Shown one piece after another: positions 39,015-47,974 of a stretch of DNA of 57,381 bases. The position numbers and the translations under genes are program-made. Source of the DNA: Actinacidiphila acidipaludis (GTDB taxonomy: Bacteria; Actinomycetota; Actinomycetes; Streptomycetales; Streptomycetaceae); NCBI RefSeq assembly GCF_019890725.1, contig NZ_JAINZZ010000050.1, positions 1-57,381 of the forward strand. The letters are read 5' to 3'. How positions within the stretch are numbered: position 1 is the stretch's first letter; the number at the start of each line of letters is the position of its first letter. Under the pieces are notes generated by a model. The model made no database searches, was not told the DNA's origin, and worked only from the letters and a program-made list of their open reading frames with translations.

Positions 39015-41089
39015 GCGTCCCCCTGTGCCTGGATCGCGGTGATCGCGACCGTGTTGACGATGTCCTGGACCAGCGCGCCCCGCGACAGGTCGTTGACCGG
39101 TTTGCGCAGACCCTGCAGGACCGGGCCGACGGCGACCGCGCCCGCCGAACGCTGCACCGCCTTGTAGGTGTTGTTGCCGGTGTTGAGGTCCGGGAAGATC
39201 AGCACCGTCGCCTGCCCGGCGACCGCCGAGCCGGGCAGCTTGGTCGCGGCCACCACCGGGGAGACCGCCGCGTCGTACTGGATCGGGCCCTCGACCAGCA
39301 GGTCGGGGCGCCGCTCCCGGACCAGCTCGGTGGCCGTGCGCACCTTGTCCACGTCGGCGCCGCTGCCCGAGGTGCCGGTGGAGTACGACAGCATCGCCAC
39401 CCGCGGCTCGACGTCGAAGCGCGCGGCGGTGCTCGCCGCCTGGATCGCGATGTCGGCGAGCTGCTCGGCGTCCGGGTCGGGGTTGACCGCGCAGTCGCCG
39501 TACACCAGCACCTTGTCGGCCAGGCACATGAAGAACACCGAGGAGACGATGGCCGCGTCCGGGCGGGTCTTGATGACCTCGAACGCCGGGCGGATGGTGG
39601 CGGCCGTGGAGTGCACCGCGCCGGAGACCATGCCGTCGGCCAGGCCCTCCTGCACCATCAGCGTCCCGAAGTACGAGACGTCGGCGACCACGTCGTAGGC
39701 CAGCTCGTAGGTGACGCCCTTGTGCGCGCGCAGCTCGGCGTACAGGGTCGCGAAGCGCTCCCGCAGCGGCGAGGTCGTCGGGTCCACGACGGCCAGGTCG
39801 GGGGAGTCCAGCGCGATGCCCAGGTCACCGGCCTTCTTGCGGACGGCGTCCTCCTCGCCGAGCAGCGTCAGGGCGCACACCCCGCGGCGCAGCAGCACCT
39901 CCGCCGCCCGCAGGATCCGCTCCTCGGCGCCCTCCGGGAGCACGATCCGGCGCCGGTCCGCGCGCGCCCGCTCCAGCAGGGCGTGCTCGAACATCATCGG
40001 GGTGACCCGCTCGGAGCGGGCCACCGAGAGCCGCTCGGTCAGCTCGGCGGTGTCCACGTGCGTCTCGAACAGGCCGAGCGCCGCCTCCGCCTTGCGCGGG
40101 GTGCCCGCGCCCAGCTTGCCGTCCAGGCCGAACAGTTCGGCGGCCGTCGGGAACGAGCCGGTGGGCACCGCCAGCACCGGGGTGCCCGGCGCCAGCCGGT
40201 TGGCCAGCGCGATGATGTGCGGCGGCGGCTTCTCGTCGAGCGTCAGCAGCACGCCCGCGATCGGCGGCGACCCCGCGGAGTGCGCGGCCAGCGCCCCGAC
40301 GATCAGGTCGGCGCGGTCCCCCGGGGTCACCACCACGCAGCCCGGGGTCAGCCTGGGCAGGAAGTTCGGCAGCATCGCCCCGCCGAAGACGAAGTCCACC
40401 GCGTCCCGGGACAGGCCCGCGTCGTCGCCCAGCAGCACCTGGGCGCCGAGCGTCTCCACGATCTGCCGCACGGTCGGCGCCGCCAGGGCAGCGTCGTCGG
40501 GCAGCACGTACACCGGCACCTGCACGGTCGCCCGCAGCTGCGCCGCCGCGTCCGCGGCCACCTCCGGGTCGACCCGGTTGGCGACCATCGCGATCACGTC
40601 GCAGCCGAGGTTGGTGTACGCGTGCAGGGCGTTGCGGACCTCGGCCACGACCGCGTCCGCGCTCTGGTGCCGGGCGCCGATCACCGGCAGCACCGAGGCG
40701 CCGCACTCGTTGGCGAGCCGGGCGTTGACGCCCAGCTCGGCCGGCAGGTTCGTCTCGGCGAAGTCCGAACCCAGGATGAGGACCGTGCCGTACTCCTCGG
40801 CCACCCGCAGATAGCCCTCCACCAGGCGTGCGGTCAGCGCGCCCTGCCCCTCCTCGGCCTGCAGGGCGGCGGCCTCCTCGTAGCCCATGCCGAAGACCGT
40901 CGCCGCGTCCTGGGTCAGCCGGTAGCGGCTGCGCAGCAGCTCGAAGATGCGGTCCGGGGCGTCGTGCACCAGCGGACGGTAGATCCCGACCCGGTCCACC
41001 TGCCGGGTGAGCAGCTCCATCACCCCCAGCTCCACGACCTGACGGCCGTCACCCCGGCCGACCCCCGTCACGTAGACGCTGCGCGTCAC
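39011..41089 (-). CDS. pta: Phosphate acetyltransferase (long form)
   Basis: 692 aa, the long three-domain type. The N-terminal P-loop-like/DRTGG regulatory portion (to about residue 350) includes LILGSDFAETNLPAELGVNARLANE, and the C-terminal PTA_PTB catalytic domain carries RRIVLPEGAEERILRAAE, LADGMVSGAVHSTA and LSYSTGTSGSGADVDKVRTA. It exchanges acetyl-CoA and acetyl phosphate. The GTG at 41089 (VTRSVYVTGVG) has AGGAG 7 bases upstream; the longer open frame to 41350 is not supported. Divergent from the D-lactate dehydrogenase-like gene. Confidence 0.96.
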   Translation of the reverse strand: MTRSVYVTGVGRGDGRQVVELGVMELLTRQVDRVGIYRPLVHDAPDRIFELLRSRYRLTQDAATVFGMGYEEAAALQAEEGQGALTARLVEGYLRVAEEYGTVLILGSDFAETNLPAELGVNARLANECGASVLPVIGARHQSADAVVAEVRNALHAYTNLGCDVIAMVANRVDPEVAADAAAQLRATVQVPVYVLPDDAALAAPTVRQIVETLGAQVLLGDDAGLSRDAVDFVFGGAMLPNFLPRLTPGCVVVTPGDRADLIVGALAAHSAGSPPIAGVLLTLDEKPPPHIIALANRLAPGTPVLAVPTGSFPTAAELFGLDGKLGAGTPRKAEAALGLFETHVDTAELTERLSVARSERVTPMMFEHALLERARADRRRIVLPEGAEERILRAAEVLLRRGVCALTLLGEEDAVRKKAGDLGIALDSPDLAVVDPTTSPLRERFATLYAELRAHKGVTYELAYDVVADVSYFGTLMVQEGLADGMVSGAVHSTAATIRPAFEVIKTRPDAAIVSSVFFMCLADKVLVYGDCAVNPDPDAEQLADIAIQAASTAARFDVEPRVAMLSYSTGTSGSGADVDKVRTATELVRERRPDLLVEGPIQYDAAVSPVVAATKLPGSAVAGQATVLIFPDLNTGNNTYKAVQRSAGAVAVGPVLQGLRKPVNDLSRGALVQDIVNTVAITAIQAQGDA

Positions 41090-41128
41090 CCCTGCACTCC
41101 TGTTCTCTGCGCACGTTCTCCTGTGGCA

Positions 41129-41182
41129 CCCGGCGTTCGGCACCGTTACCCGGCGCCCGGTGTTCGGGACAGTTACCCTGCG
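41129..41182 (+). repeat. 27-bp tandem direct repeat between pta and ldh
   Basis: CCCGGCGTTCGGCACC + GTTACCCGGCG (41129-41155) is followed directly by CCCGGTGTTCGGGACA + GTTACCCTGCG (41156-41182), 22 of 27 bases identical. It lies 40-93 bp upstream of the pta start and about 200 bp upstream of the divergent dehydrogenase, a good place for a tandem regulator site. Confidence 0.7.
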
Positions 41183-41382
41183 CCTCTTCCGCCCGGCGCC
41201 GCCTGTACCCCCGGGTACCCACGCACCCCCGACGCTAGCGCCCCTGTCCGGGCGGCGCCCGCCGAGGTCGCCCCGGGCCGTGCGACCGGCTTCGGGGCAC
41301 CGGGTGCGCGCTGCCGGGGATGACCCCACAGTGCACGTAGGGTGAAGCAAGCGGACGCAAAGCGGGCAAGGAGGGCGATGCG

Positions 41383-42381
41383 GTGGAAATCCTCGCGACC
41401 GGTGTGCAGCGCGACGAGCGGCCCCTGCTGGAGAGCGCCTTCGCGCCCCGCCACGACGTCCGCTGCCTGGAGACGACCCTGACCGCCGACACCCTGCCGC
41501 TGGCCATGGGGTACGAGGCGGTCTCCACCAGCGTCAACGCCGTCCTGGACGCCCCCGTCCTGGAGGGGCTGGTACGCGGCGGCACCCGGCTGCTCACCCA
41601 GCGGTCCACCGGCTACAACAACATCGACCTGGACCACGCCGAGCGGCTCGGCCTCACCGTCGCGCGGGTGGCCGAGTACTCCCCGTACGCGGTCGCCGAG
41701 TTCGCCTGGACCCTCGCCTGCGCACTGAACCGGCGGATCGTACGGGCGGCCATGCGCACCCGCGACTTCGACTTCCGGCTCGACGGCCTGCTCGGCCGGG
41801 ACTTCCACGGCCGCACCGCCGGGATCATCGGCACCGGCCGGATCGGCACCGCCGTGGCCGCCATCGCCGGCGGCTACGGCATGCGGCTGCTGGGCTGGGA
41901 CATCGCGGTGAACCCGGAGTGCAGTGAGCTGGGCATGGAGTACGTCGAGCTGGACAGGCTGTGCCGGGAGGCCGACGTGATCAGCCTGCACGTGCCGCTG
42001 ATGCCCTCTACGCACCATCTGATCAGCGCCCGCAGGCTGGCGGAGATGAAGGACGACGTGCTGCTGGTCAACACCAGCCGCGGCGCCCTCGTCGACTCCG
42101 GCGCCCTGGTCGACGCCCTCAAGGAGGGCCGGCTGGGCGGCGTGGGCCTGGACGTGTACGAGGAGGAGGCCGGGGTCTTCTTCTACGACAAGTCGCTGGA
42201 GGTGATGACCGACGACGTGCTCGCCCGTCTGATGACCTTCACCAACGTGCTGGTCACCTCGCACCAGGCGTACTTCACCGTGGACGCGGTCGAACAGATC
42301 GTCGCGGCCACCGTCCGCAATGTGGACGACTATCTCGCTGGGCGGATCACCGAGTGCACGCTGGTGCCGAAGTCGCCCTGA
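41383..42381 (+). CDS. D-2-hydroxyacid dehydrogenase, D-lactate dehydrogenase type
   Basis: 332 aa. NAD-binding motif GIIGTGRIGTAVAAIAGGYG around residue 148, and the active-site triad as in D-LDH: Arg in NTSRGALVD, Glu in VYEEEAG and His in SHQAYFT. STGYNNIDLDHAERLGL and EYSPYAVAEF are also typical of D-lactate dehydrogenases. It reduces pyruvate to D-lactate. Placed between pta-ackA-pyk and pfkA, it fits a pyruvate overflow function. GTG start with AAGGAGGG upstream. Confidence 0.92.
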   Translation: MEILATGVQRDERPLLESAFAPRHDVRCLETTLTADTLPLAMGYEAVSTSVNAVLDAPVLEGLVRGGTRLLTQRSTGYNNIDLDHAERLGLTVARVAEYSPYAVAEFAWTLACALNRRIVRAAMRTRDFDFRLDGLLGRDFHGRTAGIIGTGRIGTAVAAIAGGYGMRLLGWDIAVNPECSELGMEYVELDRLCREADVISLHVPLMPSTHHLISARRLAEMKDDVLLVNTSRGALVDSGALVDALKEGRLGGVGLDVYEEEAGVFFYDKSLEVMTDDVLARLMTFTNVLVTSHQAYFTVDAVEQIVAATVRNVDDYLAGRITECTLVPKSP

Positions 42382-42442
42382 GCGGCCCGGTCCTTCCGGG
42401 GGGCCGCCCGCCCCGTACCTTCCTGTCTGGAGACACCGCCCC

Positions 42443-43468
42443 ATGCGTATCGGAGTCCTCACCGCCGGCGGCGACTGCCCCGGCCTCAACGCCGTCATCC
42501 GGTCCGTCGTGCACCGCGCGCTCACCGGCCACGGCGACGAGGTCATCGGTTTCGAGGACGGCTTCGTCGGCCTGCTCGAAGGCCGCTTCCGGCCGCTGGA
42601 CCTCAACTCCGTCAGCGGCATCCTGGCCCGCGGCGGCACCGTGCTGGGCTCGGCCCGGCTGGAGCGCGCCCGGCTGCGCGAAGCCGCCGACAACGCCCAG
42701 GACCTGTCCGCGCAGTACGGCCTCGACGTGCTCATCCCGATCGGCGGCGAGGGCACGCTGACCGCCGCGCGGATGCTCTCCGACGCCGGGATGCCGGTGG
42801 TCGGGGTGCCGAAGACCATCGACAACGACATCAACGGCACCGACCGCACGTTCGGCTTCGACACCGCGGTGACGGTGGCGACCGAGGCCATCGACCGGCT
42901 GAAGACCACCGCGGAGTCCCACCAGCGGATCATGGTGGTGGAGGTCATGGGCCGGCACGCGGGCTGGATCGCCCTGGAGGCGGGCATGGCCGGCGGCGCC
43001 CACGCGATCTGCGTGCCCGAGCGGCCCTTCGACCCGGACGACCTGATCGGCGTGGTCAAGGAGCGGTTCGCCCGCGGCAAGAAGTTCGCGGTGATCTGCG
43101 TGGCCGAGGGCGCCCACCCGGCCAAGGACACGATGGACTACGGGGTCGGCGAGATCGACAAGTACGGCCACGAGCGGTTCGCCGGCATCGGCACCACCCT
43201 CGCGCGCGAGCTGGAGGAGCGGATGGGCAAGGAGGCCCGCCCGGTCATCCTCGGCCACGTCCAGCGCGGCGGCGTGCCCACCGCCTACGACCGGGTGCTC
43301 GCCACCCGCTTCGGCTGGCACGCGGTGGAGGCCGCCCACAAGGGCGCCTTCGGCCACATGACCGCGCTGCACGGCACCCGCATCGCCATGGTCCCGCTCG
43401 CCGACGCGGTCACCCACCTCAAGACCGTCCCCGAGGACCGCATGGAGGAGGCCGAGTCGGTCTTCTGA
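42443..43468 (+). CDS. pfkA: 6-phosphofructokinase
   Basis: 341 aa. It phosphorylates fructose 6-phosphate at the committed glycolytic step. AGGDCPGLNAVIRS is the phosphate-binding start. The nucleotide motif is GGEGT (E103, G104) and the catalytic loop PKTIDND (K124, D127). Gly104 predicts ATP rather than pyrophosphate as donor, while Lys124 and Glu103 are the variant found in actinobacterial (group III) enzymes. MGRHAGWIALEAG and HVQRGG are present. The ATG at 42443 lies 62 bases after the dehydrogenase gene, probably in one transcript. Confidence 0.95.
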   Translation: MRIGVLTAGGDCPGLNAVIRSVVHRALTGHGDEVIGFEDGFVGLLEGRFRPLDLNSVSGILARGGTVLGSARLERARLREAADNAQDLSAQYGLDVLIPIGGEGTLTAARMLSDAGMPVVGVPKTIDNDINGTDRTFGFDTAVTVATEAIDRLKTTAESHQRIMVVEVMGRHAGWIALEAGMAGGAHAICVPERPFDPDDLIGVVKERFARGKKFAVICVAEGAHPAKDTMDYGVGEIDKYGHERFAGIGTTLARELEERMGKEARPVILGHVQRGGVPTAYDRVLATRFGWHAVEAAHKGAFGHMTALHGTRIAMVPLADAVTHLKTVPEDRMEEAESVF

Positions 43469-44031
43469 CGGTCCGCGGCGGTCCGACCGCTGCCGTCCGA
43501 CCGCGGGCACCCGTCCGCGAGCGTCCGGTCGGGTCCGGCTGGGTCAGGCCGTGTCTCCGGCTGTGCCTGGAGGGAGTCCGACCGGTCAGCGCATCGCCGT
43601 CCAGAAGCGGTCCACCACACCCGCCAGGAACTCGGGGCCGGCACGGTCGGCAACGCCTGCGCCACCCGCGGCAGGGGGCCGTCCCGGGTCCACCGCGACG
43701 CCGTACGCCGTCCGCATCGCGTGCGCGATGTCGTCGTGGCTCAGGCCGAGTTGGGCGCGCAGCCGGCCGATCGCCGACCCGTCGAAGGGCAGAGGTGCGG
43801 GCATCCGCCCAGGCTAGGAGCCCTCGGTCGCGGTGCCGCATGGTGCGGACGGCCGAAGCCCGCCCTGGGCGGCCGTACGAATCCACGACAGTCCGGTTAC
43901 AGGGCCGTGGCACGCCGGGCCACAACCGGGGACCGCCGCAGTGTGTCCAACTGTGCGTATGGGGGGCGGAATCCACCGTCGTCATCGGGCGCGGCCACCA
44001 GCCGCGCGACACACGCATCCGGGGGGATACG
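43469..44031. other. Intergenic region around the 72-aa ORF
   Basis: 563 bp between pfkA and the LAHTG gene. The only coding candidate is the 72-aa ORF at 43586-43804. The first 100 bases have short GTCCGACCGC repeats. The last 220 bases (43810-44031) hold the promoter of the LAHTG gene with no clear motif that I can name. Confidence 0.4.
43586..43804 (-). pseudogene. HTH-domain fragment, possibly internally deleted
   Basis: 72 aa. Residues 1-40 (FDGSAIGRLRAQLGLSHDDIAHAMRTAYGVAVDPG) look like the first helices of an XRE-type helix-turn-helix domain, but the rest of the domain is missing: the chain passes straight into RPPAAGGAGVADRAG and ends FLAGVVDRFWTAMR. The recognition helix cannot be completed. 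This suggests an internal deletion or frameshift of a longer regulator, or a small independent protein. Start ATG at 43804 with GGGCGG close by. Confidence 0.4.
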
Positions 44032-45297
44032 TTGAACACCACCGCACGCAAGGTCCGTTCGTCCGTCACGGTCTCGGGACTGGCCCTGCTGCTCGCCACC
44101 GCGGCGGCCACGCTGGCGCCGGCCGCCTCGGCCGCCTCGGCCGCGCCGGCCGACGCCTCGCAGCCGCCGGCGCTGGCCGTGTCCACCGCGGCGCCGGCCG
44201 AGATCGGGCTGGCCGGCCAGCCGGTCGCCTTCACCACGAAGGTCTCCAACACCGGCCGGTTCGACAGCACCGCGACGCGGCTGATCTTCCGGGTGGACGG
44301 CGCGGGCGGCCTGGAGCCGAACGCCCTGAGCCTGGAGTACCGGCTCAGCGGGACGGCCTGGCAGAAGGTCCCGCTGACGCTCACGGGTACGCAGTTCGCC
44401 GGCGAGATGCCCCAGACGTTCCCGCTCGCGGCCGGGAAGTCCCGCACCGTGCAGCTCCGCATCGGCCTGCCCATGGGCACCCCGCACAACGGCGACAGCA
44501 ACGGCGGCGCGGAGCGGCTGAAGCTGACCACCATGGTCTCCTACGGCGCGTCCGGTGCGGCGAACGACTCCGACGAGGACACCATCAAGGTCGACGCGCT
44601 CGCCGGCGCCCTGTCCCACGTCCCCGCCACCGTGACGGCCGGCGGCCCCGGCGTGACCTTCCAGGCCACGCTGCGCAACCCGACCGCGTCGGCGTACGTG
44701 AACGTGACGGACACGCTGGTGACCAACCGGTACGCGAGCGTCCAGGTGCTGCGCTCCGGGAAGTGGACCACGCTCGCGCCGCGCACCACGGCGGCCGAGC
44801 CGGACGTGTACGGCTTCGACGTCGTCGGCAAGGACGCCGCCCTGTCCGCGCACGGCAGCACCTCCGTCACGGTCCGACTGAGCTACCGCAAGGACGCGCC
44901 CACCGGGAAGACCACCGTGAACCCGTGCGTGTTCGTGAACCAGGGAACGATGGCGTTCAGCGGCACCACCTTCTGCACCGCCGGGGCGACCCTCACGGTC
45001 AAGGCGGCCGGCGCCGCCACGCCCACGCCGTCTTCCGGCTCGTCGAAGCCGGCCACCCCGAGCCCCTCGGCGAGCGCGTCGGCGTCGGCCGCTCCCTCCG
45101 CCTCGGTGACGTCCTCCCCGAGCGTCACCACTGGCACCACTGGCACCGCGGGGACGACCGGCGGCACGGGGCAGCTCGCGCACACCGGCAGCAACGGGAT
45201 GCCGGTGGTCGCCACCGCCGCCGGCGCCCTGGTGGTGGCCGGAGGGGGCGGCCTCGGGTTCGTCGCGCTGCGGCGCCGCCGCCGCGCCCAGGGCTGA
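44032..45297 (+). CDS. Secreted sortase substrate with LAHTG anchor
   Basis: 421 aa. TTG start at 44032 preceded by GGGGGGAT. Signal peptide VRSSVTVSGLALLLATAAATLAPAASAASAAPA, then two beta-rich extracellular domains (about residues 45-320), a Ser/Pro/Thr linker with SASASAS and TTGTTGTAGTTGG runs, and a class E sorting signal: LAHTG, hydrophobic stretch VVATAAGALVVAGGGGLGFVAL and the basic tail RRRRRAQG. Actinobacterial sortase E recognises LAxTG, so the protein should be linked to peptidoglycan. The ligand or role of the domains is unknown. Confidence 0.9.
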   Translation: MNTTARKVRSSVTVSGLALLLATAAATLAPAASAASAAPADASQPPALAVSTAAPAEIGLAGQPVAFTTKVSNTGRFDSTATRLIFRVDGAGGLEPNALSLEYRLSGTAWQKVPLTLTGTQFAGEMPQTFPLAAGKSRTVQLRIGLPMGTPHNGDSNGGAERLKLTTMVSYGASGAANDSDEDTIKVDALAGALSHVPATVTAGGPGVTFQATLRNPTASAYVNVTDTLVTNRYASVQVLRSGKWTTLAPRTTAAEPDVYGFDVVGKDAALSAHGSTSVTVRLSYRKDAPTGKTTVNPCVFVNQGTMAFSGTTFCTAGATLTVKAAGAATPTPSSGSSKPATPSPSASASASAAPSASVTSSPSVTTGTTGTAGTTGGTGQLAHTGSNGMPVVATAAGALVVAGGGGLGFVALRRRRRAQG

Positions 45298-45304
45298 AAC
45301 CGCC

Positions 45305-45338
45305 GGTGGTCCCGCCGCATCGCCGCGGCGGGACCACC
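45305..45338. terminator. Bidirectional terminator, LAHTG gene and glgB
   Basis: GGTGGTCCCGCCGC (45305-45318) and GCGGCGGGACCACC (45325-45338), perfect 14-bp arms with a 6-base loop, between convergent genes. Confidence 0.85.
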
Positions 45339-45356
45339 CGGGAATTGCGGGGCCGG

Positions 45357-47819
45357 TCAGGAGACCGGCCGCAGCCACACCGTCGCCAGCGGCGGCAGCG
45401 TCAGCCCGATGCTGTGCCGGCGGCCGTGCCACGGCACCGGCTCGGTCTTGACCGGGCCGTCGACCAGGACGCCGCTGCCGCCGAACCGCTCGTCGTCGGT
45501 GTTGAGCACCGGCGTCCACACCGTGTGCGCCAGCTTCTCCGGGACACCCAGCCGGTAGTCCTGCCGCACGACCGGCGCGAAGTGACTGACGCACAGCAGC
45601 GGCCGGCCGTCGGTGTCGTAGCGGAGGAACGAGAAGGCGTTGTCCTCCGCCGCGCCGCCGTCGACCCACTCGAAGCCCGCCGGGTCGGCGTCCCGCTGCC
45701 ACAGCGCGGGCGTCCGGGTGTACACGGTGTTCAGCTCGCGGACCAGGTCCCGCACCCCGCGGTGGTCGCCCGCCGCGGAGTAGTCCGGGTCGACCAGCCA
45801 CCAGTCCGGGCCGCGCTCGTGCGACCATTCGCCGCCCTGGGCGAACTCCTGTCCCATGAACAGCAGTTGCTTGCCCGGGTGGGCCCACATGAAGCCCAGG
45901 TAGGCGCGGTGGTCGGCCCGCTGCTGCCACCAGTCGCCGGGCATCTTGGCGACCAGCGCCTGCTTGCCGTGCACCACCTCGTCGTGCGAGATCGGCAGCA
46001 CGTAGTTCTCGCTGTACGCGTACACCATCGAGAACGTCATCTCGTTGTGGTGGTACTTGCGGTGCACCGGCTCGTGGGACACGTAGCCCAGCGAGTCGTG
46101 CATCCAGCCCATGTTCCACTTCAGGCCGAATCCGAGGCCGCCGAAGCCGGTGTGGCCCACGTTGTGGGTGGCGCGCGTGACGCCGTCCCACGCGGTGGAC
46201 TCCTCGGCGATCGTCACCACGCCCGGGCAGCGGCGGTACACCGTGGCGTTCATCTCCTGCAGGAACGCCACCGCGTCCAGGTTCTCCCGGCCGCCGTACG
46301 CGTTGGGCAGCCAGTCGCCGCCCTCCCGTGAGTAGTCGAGGTAGAGCATCGAGGCCACCGCGTCGACCCGCAGGCCGTCGATGTGGAACTCCTCGCACCA
46401 GTACACGGCGTTGGCGACCAGGAAGTTGCGGACCTCGGTGCGGCCGAAGTCGAACTCCAGGGTGCCCCAGTCCGGGTGCTCGGCGCGGCGGGGGTCGGCG
46501 GGCTCGTAGAGCGGTTCGCCGTCGAACCGGGCCAGCGCCCAGTCGTCCTTCGGGAAGTGCGCCGGGACCCAGTCCATGATCACGCCGATGCCGGCCCGGT
46601 GCAGCGCGTCCACCAGGAACCGGAAGTCGTCGGGCGAGCCGAGCCCCGGCATCGGCGCGTAGTACGAGGTGACCTGGTAGCCCCAGGACCCGCTGAACGG
46701 ATGCGCGGCCACCGGCATCAGCTCCACGTGCGTGAAGCCGAGGTCGCGCACGTACTGCGGGAGCTGCTCGGCCAGGCCGCGGTAGCCCAGGCCCGGGCGC
46801 CACGATGGCAGGTGCACCTCGTACACCGAGAACGGCGCCCGGTGGACCGGCACATCGCCGCGGTGCGCCATCCACTCCTCGTCGCTCCAGGCGTACTCCG
46901 ACTCGGTGACGATCGAGGCGGTGTTCGGCGGCACCTCGGCCGCCCGCGCCATCGGGTCCGCCTTGAGCCCGCGCGAGCCGTCGCGCCGCGTGATCTCGTA
47001 CTTGTACGCGGTGCCGGGACCCACGCCCGGCAGGAACAGCTCCCACACCCCCGACGAGCCGAGCGAGCGCATCGGGAAGGCGGCGCCGTCCCAGTACGTG
47101 AAGTCCGCGGCGAGCCGCACCCCCTGGGCGTTGGGCGCCCACACCGCGAACCGGGTCCCGGCCACGCCGCCGTGCGTCATCGGGCGCGAACCGAGCGCCT
47201 TCCACAGCTCCTCGTGGCGGCCCTCCTGGATCAGGTGCAGGTCCAGCTCGCCGAGCGCCGGCAGGAAGCGGTAGGGGTCGTCGACGACCTGCTCGCCGGC
47301 GTCGTACGCCACGGCGAGCCGGTACGCCGGGATCTCGGTGAACGGCGCGACCGCGGTGAACAGGCCGTCACCCTCGGGGGTGAGCTCGACGCGGTCGCCG
47401 TCGCCCACGAGGACGGCGACGGACCGTGCGTACGGGCGCAGGACGCGGAACCGTACGCCGCCGTGCTCCTGGTGGGCGCCGAGCACGGAGTGCGGGTCGT
47501 GGTGGGCGCCGTTGAGCAGGCGCCACCGCTCGCCCTCGTCCAGCGACCGGGATGCGGCCGCCTTCTTCGCGTCCGCCCGTCCGGCCGTGGCACCGCTCTT
47601 GGCCGCCCGGGGTTCGCCGCCGGACGCCGTCGCAGGCCTTGACGTGCGGGCCGGACCCGCTGCCGGTTCCTGGGTGCTGCTGGTGGCCGTCGTCGGTACG
47701 GGGCCTTTGCCCGAGGCCGCGCGGTGTGGGGTCGACGCGTCGTAGCCGCGGGCGGCGGCCTCAGGGGTGGCGCCCTTCGGCGCCCGGCCGTTCGGGGTCT
47801 CTTCACTGCGCGGGCTCAC
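45357..47819 (-). CDS. glgB: 1,4-alpha-glucan branching enzyme GlgB
   Basis: 820 aa. It makes alpha-1,6 branches in glucan and works on the GlgE product. Residues 1-95 are a low-complexity, Thr/Ala/Pro-rich extension. Two N-terminal beta domains follow (about 98-320), then the GH13 barrel with catalytic Asp486 (HIDGLRVDAV) and Glu539 (TIAEESTAW), the transition-state Asp in ISHDEVVHGK, and the C-terminal beta domain. GTG 47819 has GGAGAGG upstream. It is the last gene of the GlgE-pathway block on this strand, 391 bp after mak. Confidence 0.96.
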   Translation of the reverse strand: MSPRSEETPNGRAPKGATPEAAARGYDASTPHRAASGKGPVPTTATSSTQEPAAGPARTSRPATASGGEPRAAKSGATAGRADAKKAAASRSLDEGERWRLLNGAHHDPHSVLGAHQEHGGVRFRVLRPYARSVAVLVGDGDRVELTPEGDGLFTAVAPFTEIPAYRLAVAYDAGEQVVDDPYRFLPALGELDLHLIQEGRHEELWKALGSRPMTHGGVAGTRFAVWAPNAQGVRLAADFTYWDGAAFPMRSLGSSGVWELFLPGVGPGTAYKYEITRRDGSRGLKADPMARAAEVPPNTASIVTESEYAWSDEEWMAHRGDVPVHRAPFSVYEVHLPSWRPGLGYRGLAEQLPQYVRDLGFTHVELMPVAAHPFSGSWGYQVTSYYAPMPGLGSPDDFRFLVDALHRAGIGVIMDWVPAHFPKDDWALARFDGEPLYEPADPRRAEHPDWGTLEFDFGRTEVRNFLVANAVYWCEEFHIDGLRVDAVASMLYLDYSREGGDWLPNAYGGRENLDAVAFLQEMNATVYRRCPGVVTIAEESTAWDGVTRATHNVGHTGFGGLGFGLKWNMGWMHDSLGYVSHEPVHRKYHHNEMTFSMVYAYSENYVLPISHDEVVHGKQALVAKMPGDWWQQRADHRAYLGFMWAHPGKQLLFMGQEFAQGGEWSHERGPDWWLVDPDYSAAGDHRGVRDLVRELNTVYTRTPALWQRDADPAGFEWVDGGAAEDNAFSFLRYDTDGRPLLCVSHFAPVVRQDYRLGVPEKLAHTVWTPVLNTDDERFGGSGVLVDGPVKTEPVPWHGRRHSIGLTLPPLATVWLRPVS

Positions 47820-47840
47820 GGTCGGCCTCTCCTAGAGGGT

Positions 47841-47963
47841 GCGGGGTCACCATGCGGTGTGCGGGTCGCCATGCGGTGTGCGGGTCGCCCTGTACGGGCT
47901 GCGGTTCGCTCTGTGCGGGGTACGGCTCGCCCTGAACGGGCTGCGGTTCGTCCTGTTCGGGCG
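47841..47963. repeat. Degenerate 19-21-bp tandem repeat upstream of glgB
   Basis: Six consecutive units of the form GCGGGTCGCCxTGxxCGGGxT start at 47841, 47861, 47880, 47901, 47922 and 47943. They diverge by several bases each and vary from 19 to 21 bp. Confidence 0.7.
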
Positions 47964-47974
47964 AAGGGCAACCA

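Noticed and set aside
39611..41323. Long plus-strand open frame antisense to pta
   Set aside because: The composition (RH, GQ, RR runs) is typical of out-of-frame reading of a high-GC gene; pta is complete and convincing on the other strand.
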